This document shows, piece after piece, positions 1 to 7,144 of a stretch of DNA of 14,194 nt (position 1 is the first letter of the stretch; each line of letters starts with the position of its first letter). Made by a program: the position numbers and the translations under genes. Source of the stretch: Chloroflexota bacterium (GTDB lineage Bacteria > Chloroflexota > Dehalococcoidia > Lucifugimonadales > UBA826); the NCBI GenBank assembly GCA_002718095.1, contig PBDP01000004.1, positions 342,538 to 356,731 on the forward strand, in the 5' to 3' direction. The notes beneath the pieces were generated by a model. The model saw nothing but the letters and a program-made list of their open reading frames with translations. It did not search any database and was not told the origin of the DNA.

Positions 1-984
1 GAAGGTATATCCGCAATAGATGATGCTGTTAGAGGGCATGTAGAATTTCCTAATCAAGACGTCGATGATTTTATTTTAATTAAAAGTGACGGGTTCCCTA
101 CTTATCATTTGGCATCGGTGGTAGATGACCATTATATGGATATAACACACGTTTTTAGAGGTGAGGAATGGCTTCCAAGTGTTCCAAGGCATATTCAACT
201 TTATAAATCTTTGGGTTGGGAGCCTCCTATTTATGCACATCTTCCGTACATTCTCGCCCCAGATAAATCTAAGTTGAGTAAAAGGCATGGAGCAACGTCT
301 GTTTTAGACTATAAAGAAAAAGGATATATTCCTGATGCTATGGTAAATTTCCTCAGTCTTTTAGGATGGTCATTAGATGGGGAAACAGAAATAATTTCAC
401 GAGATCAAATTATTAACCATTTTTCTATAGATAGAGTTAATGATTCGGGTGCAGTTTTTGATATAGAAAAACTAGATTGGATGAATGGCCATTATTTAAG
501 AAGAATGGATGTAGATAAATTGGCTGATTGTTTATATCAATATTGGTCTGATTACCCTCCTGAAGAATTAGATCGAATTCCTAGTATTGATGAAACTAAA
601 GAAATAGTTATATTAATCCAAGATAGGATAAAAACTTTAAAAGATGCAGCACCATTTATTGCATTTTTATTCAAAGATAAAATAGTGTATACGCCTACTC
701 AACTAATCCAGAAGGGACTTGATCTTGAAGATACTAAGAATATATTGAATCAAGCTGTAAGCTTATTAAACAATATAGATGACTTTTGGGAAGATAACAT
801 AGAAGAATCACTTAGAACTTTTGCTAAAGAAAACAACATTAAATTAGGACATTTTTTAGGGAGTATAAGATTTGCAATTACTGCTCAGGATGCGTCCCCA
901 CAATTATTTAAGTCAATTGAGATCCTGGGTAAAGATTTAACTTTATTCCGATTAGATCAAGCGATACAAACATTGAATTCTTAA
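1..984 (+). CDS. gltX: Glutamyl-tRNA synthetase, C-terminal part (5' end outside window)
   Basis: Charges tRNA-Glu with glutamate in the cytoplasm (class I aminoacyl-tRNA synthetase). The frame is open from base 1, so the gene is cut by the window edge; 327 residues are visible. At the start is the class Ic core (DGFPTYHLASVVDDH, then FRGEEWLPS), followed by the KMSKS-type loop KLSKRHG near visible residues 91-97. The rest is the helical anticodon-binding domain. A full enzyme is about 470-500 residues, so roughly 150 N-terminal residues including the HIGH motif are missing from view. The TTG at 109 is an internal Leu codon within conserved sequence and is not the start. The family also includes non-discriminating enzymes that charge tRNA-Gln; the window does not settle which type this is. 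A new promoter follows the stop codon, so the next gene need not depend on this transcript. Confidence 0.96.
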   Translation, partial: EGISAIDDAVRGHVEFPNQDVDDFILIKSDGFPTYHLASVVDDHYMDITHVFRGEEWLPSVPRHIQLYKSLGWEPPIYAHLPYILAPDKSKLSKRHGATSVLDYKEKGYIPDAMVNFLSLLGWSLDGETEIISRDQIINHFSIDRVNDSGAVFDIEKLDWMNGHYLRRMDVDKLADCLYQYWSDYPPEELDRIPSIDETKEIVILIQDRIKTLKDAAPFIAFLFKDKIVYTPTQLIQKGLDLEDTKNILNQAVSLLNNIDDFWEDNIEESLRTFAKENNIKLGHFLGSIRFAITAQDASPQLFKSIEILGKDLTLFRLDQAIQTLNS

Positions 985-996
985 ATTATGACTTTC

Positions 997-1025
997 TTGA
1001 CGCTGTGAACAGCCCTATTTATACT
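997..1025 (+). promoter_or_regulatory. Sigma70-type promoter upstream of yqeY-purQ-eamA-purL
   Basis: A -35 box TTGACG (997-1002) and a -10 box TATACT (1020-1025) are separated by exactly 17 bases, each one or two mismatches from consensus. They lie in the 84-base gap after gltX. The predicted transcript start is near 1032, giving a leader of about 37 bases before the TTG start of the YqeY-domain gene. This is read directly from sequence; activity is inferred. Confidence 0.7.
1002..1013. repeat. Short inverted repeat between -35 and -10 boxes
   Basis: GCTGTGAACAGC is a 5+5 base inverted repeat (GCTGT / ACAGC) around a 2-base centre. It begins on the last base of the -35 box and occupies the promoter spacer, the usual place for a repressor operator. 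The arms are short, so chance is a real alternative. No regulator gene is adjacent. Confidence 0.35.
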
Positions 1026-1068
1026 CAATTCACAGAGATTAATTATCTTTTAAAAATGGAGATGAACA

Positions 1069-1518
1069 TTGCCTATTATTGAACTACTCAATGATGATCT
1101 TAAAGATGCTATTAGGAGTAAAGATGCCCTAAAGCGTACAGTTTTGAGAACGCTTTTATCGGAAATAGCTAATGCCAAAATAGCTAAAAGATCAGACTTA
1201 ACTGAAGAAGAGATATTGATTGTACTCACTAAGCAATCACAACAGAGGAAAGATAGTATTGAAGCTTTTGCAGAAGCTGGCCGAAAAGACTTAGAGGATA
1301 AAGAGAAATCAGAATTGGAAATCATTTCTGGATATTTGCCGGAACAGTTATCTGAGTCGGAAGTATTAAATATTATTTCTGATGTTATTGATAAGATTGG
1401 AGCAACAGGACCTTCTGATATGGGAAAGGTTATGGGGGCTGTTATGCCTAAAGTTCGTGGTAGAGCAGACGGTAAAATTATAAATTCTATTGTAACTTCA
1501 AAACTTAAGGATTTATAA
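1069..1518 (+). CDS. yqeY: GatB/YqeY domain-containing protein
   Basis: A 149-residue stand-alone YqeY protein, the usual length for the family. The helical N-terminal half is followed by the conserved GYLPEQLSE stretch (about residues 88-96) and the C-terminal motif MGKVMGAVMPKVRGRADG (about 119-136), which matches the tRNA-binding tail of the GatB amidotransferase subunit. YqeY function is not firmly established; the related domain in GatB, and as an appendage of some glutaminyl-tRNA synthetases, binds tRNA. The start is TTG at 1069: GGAG at 1058-1061 sits 7 bases upstream, and the nearby ATGs at 1056 and 1062 are out of frame. It follows gltX and leads the purQ-purL run; only 3 bases separate its stop from the purQ start. 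Confidence 0.9.
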   Translation: MPIIELLNDDLKDAIRSKDALKRTVLRTLLSEIANAKIAKRSDLTEEEILIVLTKQSQQRKDSIEAFAEAGRKDLEDKEKSELEIISGYLPEQLSESEVLNIISDVIDKIGATGPSDMGKVMGAVMPKVRGRADGKIINSIVTSKLKDL

Positions 1519-1521
1519 GTT

Positions 1522-2226
1522 TTGAAGTTTGGAGTTGTAGTATTCCCTGGTACGTGGAGCGATGTAGATTGCTATACCGTGATTGCTGATGTTTTGAATC
1601 AAGATGTTGATTATGTATGGCATAAAGAGACAAATATTTCGTCTTATGATTGCTTAATACTTCCTGGAGGATTTTCTTATGGAGATTACTTAAGATGTGG
1701 TTCAATAGCTAAATTTTCTCCAGTTATGCAAGAACTTCCAAACTTTATTGATTCAGGTAAGATTGTTTTTGGTATTTGCAATGGATTTCAAATACTTTGT
1801 GAAGCTGGATTACTACCGGGAGTTTTAAGGCGTAATGACCATTTACAGTTTAGATGTGATTGGACCAATTTGAAGACGGAAAAAAGTAATTCAATATTTT
1901 CCTCAAGAATTAAAGAAGACAAGATTATTAAAATTCCTATCTCGCATGGCGAAGGTAATTTTTATGCAGATGAGATCACATTAAAAAATATAGAAGCCAA
2001 TGGGCAAGTTGCGTTTAGATATTGCGATTCGGATGGAAAAGTTACAAGCCAAGGTAACCCTAATGGCTCCTTGAATAATATTGCTGGTGTTACCAACGCT
2101 AAAGGAAATGTATTGGGTATGATGCCGCATCCTGAGAGATGCTGTGACCCTTTGCTTGGCGGTATAGACGGCGAACTGATATTTGGGTCTATAGTCGATT
2201 CATTTATTGAAGGGGATACCTTTTGA
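1522..2226 (+). CDS. purQ: Phosphoribosylformylglycinamidine synthase subunit PurQ (glutaminase)
   Basis: Glutaminase subunit of FGAM synthase, step 4 of purine synthesis; it releases ammonia from glutamine for PurL. At 234 residues it is a class I amidotransferase with the nucleophile in GICNGFQ (Cys86) and the His/Glu pair in MMPHPER (His203, Glu205). The N-terminus reads FPGTWSD where many PurQ proteins have FPGSNCD, a lineage variant rather than a defect. The start is TTG at 1522 with AAGGA at 1507-1511, 10 bases upstream; the protein then begins KFGVVVFPG as expected. The small PurS subunit, often encoded just upstream of purQ, is not here, and purL lies about 1 kb downstream beyond two transporter genes. 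Confidence 0.96.
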   Translation: MKFGVVVFPGTWSDVDCYTVIADVLNQDVDYVWHKETNISSYDCLILPGGFSYGDYLRCGSIAKFSPVMQELPNFIDSGKIVFGICNGFQILCEAGLLPGVLRRNDHLQFRCDWTNLKTEKSNSIFSSRIKEDKIIKIPISHGEGNFYADEITLKNIEANGQVAFRYCDSDGKVTSQGNPNGSLNNIAGVTNAKGNVLGMMPHPERCCDPLLGGIDGELIFGSIVDSFIEGDTF

Positions 2227-2648
2227 TTATAGGAATGCTATTTGCATTATGTGCAGCTTTAGGGTTTGCCGGAAGTGCGGTATTTGCGAAAATGGGAATG
2301 TCGCGTATATCTCCACCATTTGCAACTGCAGTATTGATAATACCTGCTGCATTAGTTACTTTATCATTAGCTTTTATTTTTCATTGGTCTATTATATCTG
2401 GCTTATCTGGCGGGATATTCCTTTGGTTTTTATTGATAGGATTTATTAACTATCCTGGGGGCAGGTTAATGAATAATATATCAATTAATGCAATTGGCCC
2501 CTCTAAATCTGCAATTATAGTTTCTACAAGTCCAATATTTGCAGCGATATTCGCTGTAGCTTTTGCAGGAGAGTCTTTAAATATATACATTGCATTAGGG
2601 ACTCTAGCGATTATATTTGGAGTGATATTAGTGGTGACTGATAGATGA
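2223..2648 (+). CDS. EamA/DMT-family transporter, N-terminal half (separate gene)
   Basis: A 141-residue, very hydrophobic membrane protein with about five predicted transmembrane segments (roughly residues 3-24, 32-53, 58-80, 92-113 and 117-137). Length and pattern match a single EamA domain, the first half of a usual 10-segment drug/metabolite transporter. The start is TTG at 2223, overlapping the purQ stop (TTGA), with an AAGGGGA ribosome site at 2210-2216. The stop TGA overlaps the ATG of the next gene, which carries the second EamA domain, so the two products probably form one transporter. The substrate cannot be read from sequence; position between purQ and purL permits, but does not show, a purine-related cargo. 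A frameshift within an originally single gene is the main alternative. Confidence 0.8.
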   Translation: MIIGMLFALCAALGFAGSAVFAKMGMSRISPPFATAVLIIPAALVTLSLAFIFHWSIISGLSGGIFLWFLLIGFINYPGGRLMNNISINAIGPSKSAIIVSTSPIFAAIFAVAFAGESLNIYIALGTLAIIFGVILVVTDR

Positions 2649-3184
2649 TTGAAATCGTTAGTATGTGGTCTGGTACCCCAGCTCCTACGGTTGTTGATAT
2701 AGATAGTTATCTATCTAAACCTAAAACTGTTAGAACGGAAAGTCGACTAGCATCCTATTCTGGTTACATGGCAGGTATAGCTGCATCTGCTATATATGGG
2801 GGACTGGGAGTTCTAGGAAAGAAAGTTGCTGAGGATTCACATCCTATGGTTGCTACAGGGTTTGGGTTTTTGTTTGGGTTTTTGTTGATGACATTATTTT
2901 TTGGATACACATTCCCTAAAAACATAAAAAACTCGGTTAAATCGACATATGGATTTTTGATATTGTCAGGACTTACAACAGGCTTTGGGGTATCTTCATG
3001 GTACATGGCATTAAGTTTGATACCTGTAATAGTTGTTTCTCCTGTTGTTTCTGCTTACCCTTTATTTACTATAGGGTTATCAGCTATATTTTTAAGGAAT
3101 ATAGAAAGAATTACATATAAAACTGTTTTAGGAGCTTTATTGGTGTTAGTGGGAATTATTGTTGTTGGGTTAGGAAATATTTGA
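2645..3184 (+). CDS. EamA/DMT-family transporter, C-terminal half (separate gene)
   Basis: A 179-residue membrane protein. Residues 1-40 are polar, resembling the cytoplasmic linker between the halves of DMT transporters. About five hydrophobic segments follow (roughly residues 42-60, 68-88, 97-120, 122-147 and 155-177), forming the second EamA domain. The ATG at 2645 overlaps the stop of the preceding half-gene in an ATGA junction, typical of translational coupling; no strong ribosome site is visible. If the two genes were joined by a -1 shift here, the product would be an ordinary 10-segment transporter of about 320 residues. The second hydrophobic segment contains a perfect in-frame 12-base tandem duplication (2861-2884). 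Only 26 bases separate it from purL. Confidence 0.8.
   Translation: MIEIVSMWSGTPAPTVVDIDSYLSKPKTVRTESRLASYSGYMAGIAASAIYGGLGVLGKKVAEDSHPMVATGFGFLFGFLLMTLFFGYTFPKNIKNSVKSTYGFLILSGLTTGFGVSSWYMALSLIPVIVVSPVVSAYPLFTIGLSAIFLRNIERITYKTVLGALLVLVGIIVVGLGNI
2861..2884 (+). repeat. Perfect 12-bp tandem duplication inside EamA gene
   Basis: TTTGGGTTTTTG occurs twice in direct succession (2861-2872 and 2873-2884). It is in frame and encodes FGFL twice within a transmembrane segment of the second transporter half. A 12-base unit keeps the reading frame if copy number changes. Confidence 0.9.
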
Positions 3185-3210
3185 GATAAATTTATAGGCG
3201 ATAAAAATTT

Positions 3211-5415
3211 ATGAAATTTACCAAACAAACATTAGATGATTTAGCGTTAAGTGAAGATGAATATTCATTAATTGTAGATCGCCTTGGAAGGGAACCTAAT
3301 TATTTAGAACTCGGCTTGTTTGGTTCTCTTTGGAGTGAACATTGTGGGTATAAACATTCGAAACCTTTATTAAGAATGTTTAAAACTGAAAGTCCTAGGC
3401 TCCTTGTTGGAGCTGGTGAAGAAAATGCTGGAGTATTGGATATTGGAGATGGATTAGCAATTGTTTTCAAAATAGAATCTCATAATCATCCTTCTGCAAT
3501 TGAACCTTATGAAGGTGCAGCTACTGGGGTAGGTGGGATAATAAGAGATATATTTGCTATGGGGGCAAGACCAATTGCATTGTTGAATTCTTTGAGATTT
3601 GGAGATTTATCGGATTCAAGAAATCTATTTCTGCTAAATGGAGTGGTTGCAGGTATATCTGGATATGGTAATTGTATTGGCATTCCGAATATTGGCGGGG
3701 AAACTGTTTTTGATAAATCTTATTCCGGTAATCCTTTAGTGAATGCTATGTGTATAGGATTGTTAGAAAAAGATGAACTTTTAAAGGCAACAGCTGGACC
3801 ACCTGGGAATTTATTATTGCTTGTTGGGTCAGGAACTGGTAGAGATGGTATTCATGGAGCATCGGGCTTAGCATCTAGAACTTTTGAAGAAGAACGAGAA
3901 TTGAGGCCTACTGTTCAAGTTGGAAATCCATTTTTAGAAAAGATATTAATAGAAGCTTGTTTAGAAGTTGCAAAAGTAGGTCTTATTGAAGGGTTACAGG
4001 ATTTAGGGGCGGCAGGACTGACTAGTGCTGCAGTTGAGAGTGCCTCAAACGGTGGAGTAGGGATAGAAATAAACATTGATAATATACCTAGAAGAGACTC
4101 GGGCATGGAACCATATGAAGTTATGTTATCTGAGACACAAGAGAGAATGTTACTATCAATTAAACCTGAAAACTTGGACAAAGTTAATGAAATATTTAAT
4201 CGATGGGATATTGAAAGTAGCGTTATAGGTACTACAATCAAAGAAACACAAGTTAAGATATTTGATAAAAATGAACTGAAAGCTCAACTTCCTGTTGATA
4301 TATTAACTAGTCCGCCTTTATATAAACTGGATGGGTTAAAGTCTCAAGATGTATCTGATGCTCAAAACTATGACTTGAAAACTGTTTCTACTCCTGACTT
4401 ATCTCCACTTCAGGTTTTGCAGATTTTATTGTCTGACCCTAACATTTCTAATAAAGAACATATATTTAAACAATATGATTATCAAGTACAAACTAATACT
4501 GTAATTCCTCCAGGTAATGATGGCGCCTTAATTCGTATAAAAGGTACTAAAAAAGGTTTGGCTGCATCTACAGACGGAAATGGTAGGCTTTGCTATTTAG
4601 ATCCTTATATCGGGGCTCTTATTGCAGTATCAGAATCATGTAGGAATATTTCATGTACTGGAGCTACCCCAATAGCTTTAACTAATTGTTTGAATTTTGG
4701 AAACCCAGAAAAATTAGATGTGTATTACCAATTAGAAGAATGTATTAAAGGTATAGCTGATGCGAGTTTAGCTTTTGAATCTCCTGTGATAAGTGGGAAT
4801 GTCAGTTTGTATAATGAATCTCATGGTACTGCAATATATCCAACCCCGATTATCGGAGCAGTTGGTTTAACAGAGAATGTTTTAAACCATTGCACTCCTG
4901 CATTTAAGAATATAAATGATATTGTTTTATTGCTTGGAGACAATAAAGTTTCTTCAAATCTTGATTCTTTAGCTGGTAGCGAATATCTATCATTGATACA
5001 TTCATTGGTAGCTGGACTTCCTAAATTAGATTTAGATTTAGAAGTAAATTTACAAAAAGTTTGTAGAGATTTAATAGATGCAAGATTGTTAGAATCTGCC
5101 CATGATTGTTCAAATGGTGGCCTTGCGGTGACATTATCGGAATCAGCTATATTAGGTAACTTAGGGTTTTATGGCACTTTCGAAATAGAAGACAGGTGGG
5201 ATACAGCTTTATTTGGGGAACAGCAATCCAGAATAGTAGTATCTGTAAAAAAAGATAACTTGGATAAATTAATAAAGATATGTAAATCATCTGATTTGCC
5301 ATATTGCGAATTGGGTATAGTTAAGGAAGATAAATTTATTATAAATGACTTGATAGATACAAATATGGAAAAAATTTATTCTTCATGGGTGCTAGAATTA
5401 GAAAATAATATTTAA
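3211..5415 (+). CDS. purL: Phosphoribosylformylglycinamidine synthase subunit PurL
   Basis: ATP-dependent synthase subunit of FGAM synthase; it converts FGAR to FGAM with ammonia supplied by PurQ. At 734 residues it is the short PurL form that works with separate PurQ and PurS, not the roughly 1300-residue fused enzyme. Conserved segments in order: WSEHCGYKHS (41-50), ESHNHPS (89-95) with the conserved His, GVGGIIRDIFAMGARP just after, DLGAAGLTSA, MLSETQERML, and in the second half-repeat GNVSLYNE and DCSNGGLAV. The duplicated AIRS-like architecture is complete. The start is ATG at 3211, with only a weak AGG at 3196-3198. The gene ends the + strand run, and an intrinsic terminator lies 28 bases after its stop. 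Confidence 0.97.
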   Translation: MKFTKQTLDDLALSEDEYSLIVDRLGREPNYLELGLFGSLWSEHCGYKHSKPLLRMFKTESPRLLVGAGEENAGVLDIGDGLAIVFKIESHNHPSAIEPYEGAATGVGGIIRDIFAMGARPIALLNSLRFGDLSDSRNLFLLNGVVAGISGYGNCIGIPNIGGETVFDKSYSGNPLVNAMCIGLLEKDELLKATAGPPGNLLLLVGSGTGRDGIHGASGLASRTFEEERELRPTVQVGNPFLEKILIEACLEVAKVGLIEGLQDLGAAGLTSAAVESASNGGVGIEINIDNIPRRDSGMEPYEVMLSETQERMLLSIKPENLDKVNEIFNRWDIESSVIGTTIKETQVKIFDKNELKAQLPVDILTSPPLYKLDGLKSQDVSDAQNYDLKTVSTPDLSPLQVLQILLSDPNISNKEHIFKQYDYQVQTNTVIPPGNDGALIRIKGTKKGLAASTDGNGRLCYLDPYIGALIAVSESCRNISCTGATPIALTNCLNFGNPEKLDVYYQLEECIKGIADASLAFESPVISGNVSLYNESHGTAIYPTPIIGAVGLTENVLNHCTPAFKNINDIVLLLGDNKVSSNLDSLAGSEYLSLIHSLVAGLPKLDLDLEVNLQKVCRDLIDARLLESAHDCSNGGLAVTLSESAILGNLGFYGTFEIEDRWDTALFGEQQSRIVVSVKKDNLDKLIKICKSSDLPYCELGIVKEDKFIINDLIDTNMEKIYSSWVLELENNI

Positions 5416-5442
5416 AATTTGTTATCATATTGTAAATCTATT

Positions 5443-5468
5443 GCAGTCTTAGGGGCTGCTTTTTATTT
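5443..5468 (+). terminator. Intrinsic terminator after purL
   Basis: GCAGTC at 5443-5448 pairs with GGCTGC at 5454-5459 (6 bp with one G-T pair, 5-base loop), followed at once by TTTTTATTT. It lies in the 81-base gap between purL and the fmdB-like gene, in the orientation expected to end the purQ-purL transcript. Confidence 0.6.
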
Positions 5469-5481
5469 GGAAATTTTTGTT

Positions 5482-5486
5482 GGAGG
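5482..5486 (+). promoter_or_regulatory. Ribosome binding site fixing the fmdB-like GTG start
   Basis: GGAGG lies 10 bases before the GTG at 5497. It supports that start over the earlier in-frame TTG at 5419, whose extra residues would be encoded by the terminator hairpin. Confidence 0.7.
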
Positions 5487-5496
5487 AAAAAGTAAA

Positions 5497-5841
5497 GTGC
5501 CTACTTACGATTATATTTGTAAGAAATGTGAAGCTTCTTTTGAGCTACGACTAAAATTCAGTGATGATGTTGATCAACCATGTATTGTTGACGGATGTGG
5601 TGAAATTGCCACGCGACAATTTTCTGCTGTTCCTATCGTGTTTAAAGGTGGTGGCTGGTATGTTAATGATTATGGTAAGAAAGGAAGTTCTTCAGGGATG
5701 CCTGCAAAAGATACTCCTTCAACTGAAGGGTCACCTAATAAAGAGTCCAAATCTAATGATGATTCTAAAGCATCAAAAAATGCTACATCGGATAAAAAGA
5801 AAGATAACTCTACCTCCACTAAATCGTCTTCGGAATCTTAA
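5497..5841 (+). CDS. FmdB family zinc-ribbon protein
   Basis: A 114-residue protein starting at GTG 5497 with the family signature MPTYDYICKKC. Cys8 and Cys11 form the first zinc knuckle; Cys29 and Cys34 form the second, spaced CxxxxC where the family usually has CxxC. The segment VFKGGGWYVNDYGKK (about 48-62) is also typical. From about residue 62 to the end the tail is low complexity, rich in Ser, Lys, Asp and Thr, and probably disordered. FmdB proteins are named after a putative regulator of formamidase, but their role is generally unknown. An in-frame TTG at 5419 would add 26 residues lacking family similarity and is rejected. The dtd start follows 2 bases after the stop, so the two genes are probably co-transcribed. 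Confidence 0.85.
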   Translation: MPTYDYICKKCEASFELRLKFSDDVDQPCIVDGCGEIATRQFSAVPIVFKGGGWYVNDYGKKGSSSGMPAKDTPSTEGSPNKESKSNDDSKASKNATSDKKKDNSTSTKSSSES

Positions 5842-5843
5842 AT

Positions 5844-6290
5844 TTGAGGCTACTTCTTCAAAGGGTTCATTCGGCTTCTGTTGAAGTAGATGGTAATCTT
5901 GTTTCATCAATAAATACAGGGCTTCTATGTTACGTTGGATTTTCTATTTCCGATACCGAAAAGGATATGGATTATATTGTAGATAAAACCCTATCATTAA
6001 GAGTATTTTCAAATGATGAAGGTAAGTTTGACATTTCTGTCTCTGATTATCCTGGAGAAATATTATTAGTCAGTCAGTTTACTCTTTATGCAGATATTAA
6101 AAAAGGTCGTAGGCCTAGTTTTATTGAAGCAATGGGAATCGAAGAGGCTAAGTCTATGTTTGACAATATTGTGGAAAAATTTAAGCGAAAAGGAATTAGT
6201 ATTTCCACAGGAATATTCCAGGCTAATATGGATGTTAAATCAATAAATGATGGCCCTGTTACGATTATGATCGATTCTATAATGAAGTAA
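5844..6290 (+). CDS. dtd: D-aminoacyl-tRNA deacylase
   Basis: Hydrolyses D-aminoacyl-tRNAs (and Gly-tRNA-Ala), recycling mischarged tRNA in the cytoplasm. The 148 residues are the full family length. Diagnostic motifs are present: the N-terminal MRLLLQRVHSASVEVDG, SQFTLY at 77-82 carrying the active-site Ser/Gln region, KKGRRPSF at 86-93, and the Gly-Pro chirality-checking motif in NDGPVT at 135-140. The start is TTG at 5844, 2 bases after the fmdB-like stop; GGA at 5832-5834 is a weak ribosome site. The last 14 bases overlap the 3' end of nadC on the opposite strand, so the two genes converge without an intervening terminator. Confidence 0.95.
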   Translation: MRLLLQRVHSASVEVDGNLVSSINTGLLCYVGFSISDTEKDMDYIVDKTLSLRVFSNDEGKFDISVSDYPGEILLVSQFTLYADIKKGRRPSFIEAMGIEEAKSMFDNIVEKFKRKGISISTGIFQANMDVKSINDGPVTIMIDSIMK

Positions 6291-7119
6291 TATCTAGACT
6301 GATATCTAAATTAGGGGCGGAATGAGTAATTGCTCCAATTGATATAATATCAACTCCAGTTTCTGCGATTTCCCTTACAGTAGACAAAGTAATGCCGCCA
6401 GATGCTTCAGTAACTGCTTGCCCCTTACACAATTTAACCGCTTCAGTCATCATGTTTGTACTCATATTATCAAGCATGATTATATCGGCTTTAGCATCGA
6501 GAGCTTCTTGAACATGCTCTAAAGTTTCTACTTCAATCTCTATCTTTAGTGTATGAGCAGCATTTTTTTTAGCAGCCTTTATTGTATTGGCTATAGAGCC
6601 TCCAAATGCTGTAATGTGATTGTCTTTTATTAGTATTCCATCGCTAAGGTTATGTCTGTGATTGTATCCTCCACCGACTTGAACAGAATATTTTTGAAGT
6701 CTTCTAAATCCAGGTATTGTTTTTCTTGTATCTACAATTTTTGATTTTGTTCCATGAATGGCTTCAACGTATTTTGATGTTTCTGTTGCGACTCCACTGC
6801 AAAGTTGAAGAAAGTTTAAGGCGGTCCTTTCAGCGCTTAATATACTAGATAAAGAACCTTCAATACGGGCTATCTGTGATCCTTTTTTTAAATTATCACC
6901 ATCAGATAATAATACTTTAGTGCTTGTTATTGATGAAAATTTAGAGAAGACGAATAAAGCAACGTCGATCCCAGCTAATACACCTTCTTGATCTGAAACT
7001 ATGATAGCTGACCCTGAATCTGAAGAATTTATTAATGATTTTGTAGTTGGATCGCCTGATATGTAGTCTTCGGATATGGCTAAATCAATTAAAGTTTCTA
7101 TGTCTTTGGTTATCTGCAT
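6277..7119 (-). CDS. nadC: Nicotinate-nucleotide pyrophosphorylase (quinolinate phosphoribosyltransferase)
   Basis: Converts quinolinate and PRPP to nicotinate mononucleotide, CO2 and PPi in de novo NAD synthesis. The 280 residues are full length. Motifs in order: EDYISGDPTT (17-26), AERTALNFLQ (96-105), DTRKTIPGFR (130-139) with the PRPP-contacting Arg/Lys, HRHNLSDGILIKDNH (154-168), EVE (196-198), MLDNMS (215-220), and ASGGI (239-243). Start ATG at 7119, 25 bases after the nadA stop; no clear ribosome site is seen, so translation may depend on nadA. It is the last gene of the tRNA-miaB-nadA-nadC series and converges on dtd with a 14-base overlap. Confidence 0.96.
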   Translation of the reverse strand: MQITKDIETLIDLAISEDYISGDPTTKSLINSSDSGSAIIVSDQEGVLAGIDVALFVFSKFSSITSTKVLLSDGDNLKKGSQIARIEGSLSSILSAERTALNFLQLCSGVATETSKYVEAIHGTKSKIVDTRKTIPGFRRLQKYSVQVGGGYNHRHNLSDGILIKDNHITAFGGSIANTIKAAKKNAAHTLKIEIEVETLEHVQEALDAKADIIMLDNMSTNMMTEAVKLCKGQAVTEASGGITLSTVREIAETGVDIISIGAITHSAPNLDISLDITSL

Positions 7120-7144
7120 AATAGTAACTTAGAATAGAATTTTG

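Noticed and set aside
2207-2449. 80-residue plus-strand reading frame at the purQ end
   Set aside because: It overlaps the EamA gene in another frame; its Cys/Ile-rich product looks like a shadow of hydrophobic coding sequence.
3915-4241. 108-residue minus-strand reading frame
   Set aside because: It is antisense within purL, which carries all the conserved motifs.
5441-5469. Possible promoter TTGCAG-17-TATTTG before the fmdB-like gene
   Set aside because: Both boxes match poorly and coincide with the purL terminator hairpin.
5419-5496. Longer start (TTG 5419) for the FmdB-like gene
   Set aside because: The added residues have no family similarity, overlap the purL terminator, and a good GGAGG precedes the GTG at 5497.
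5561-5884. 107-residue plus-strand reading frame across the fmdB-dtd junction
   Set aside because: It lies in another frame over two recognised genes and has no recognisable domain.
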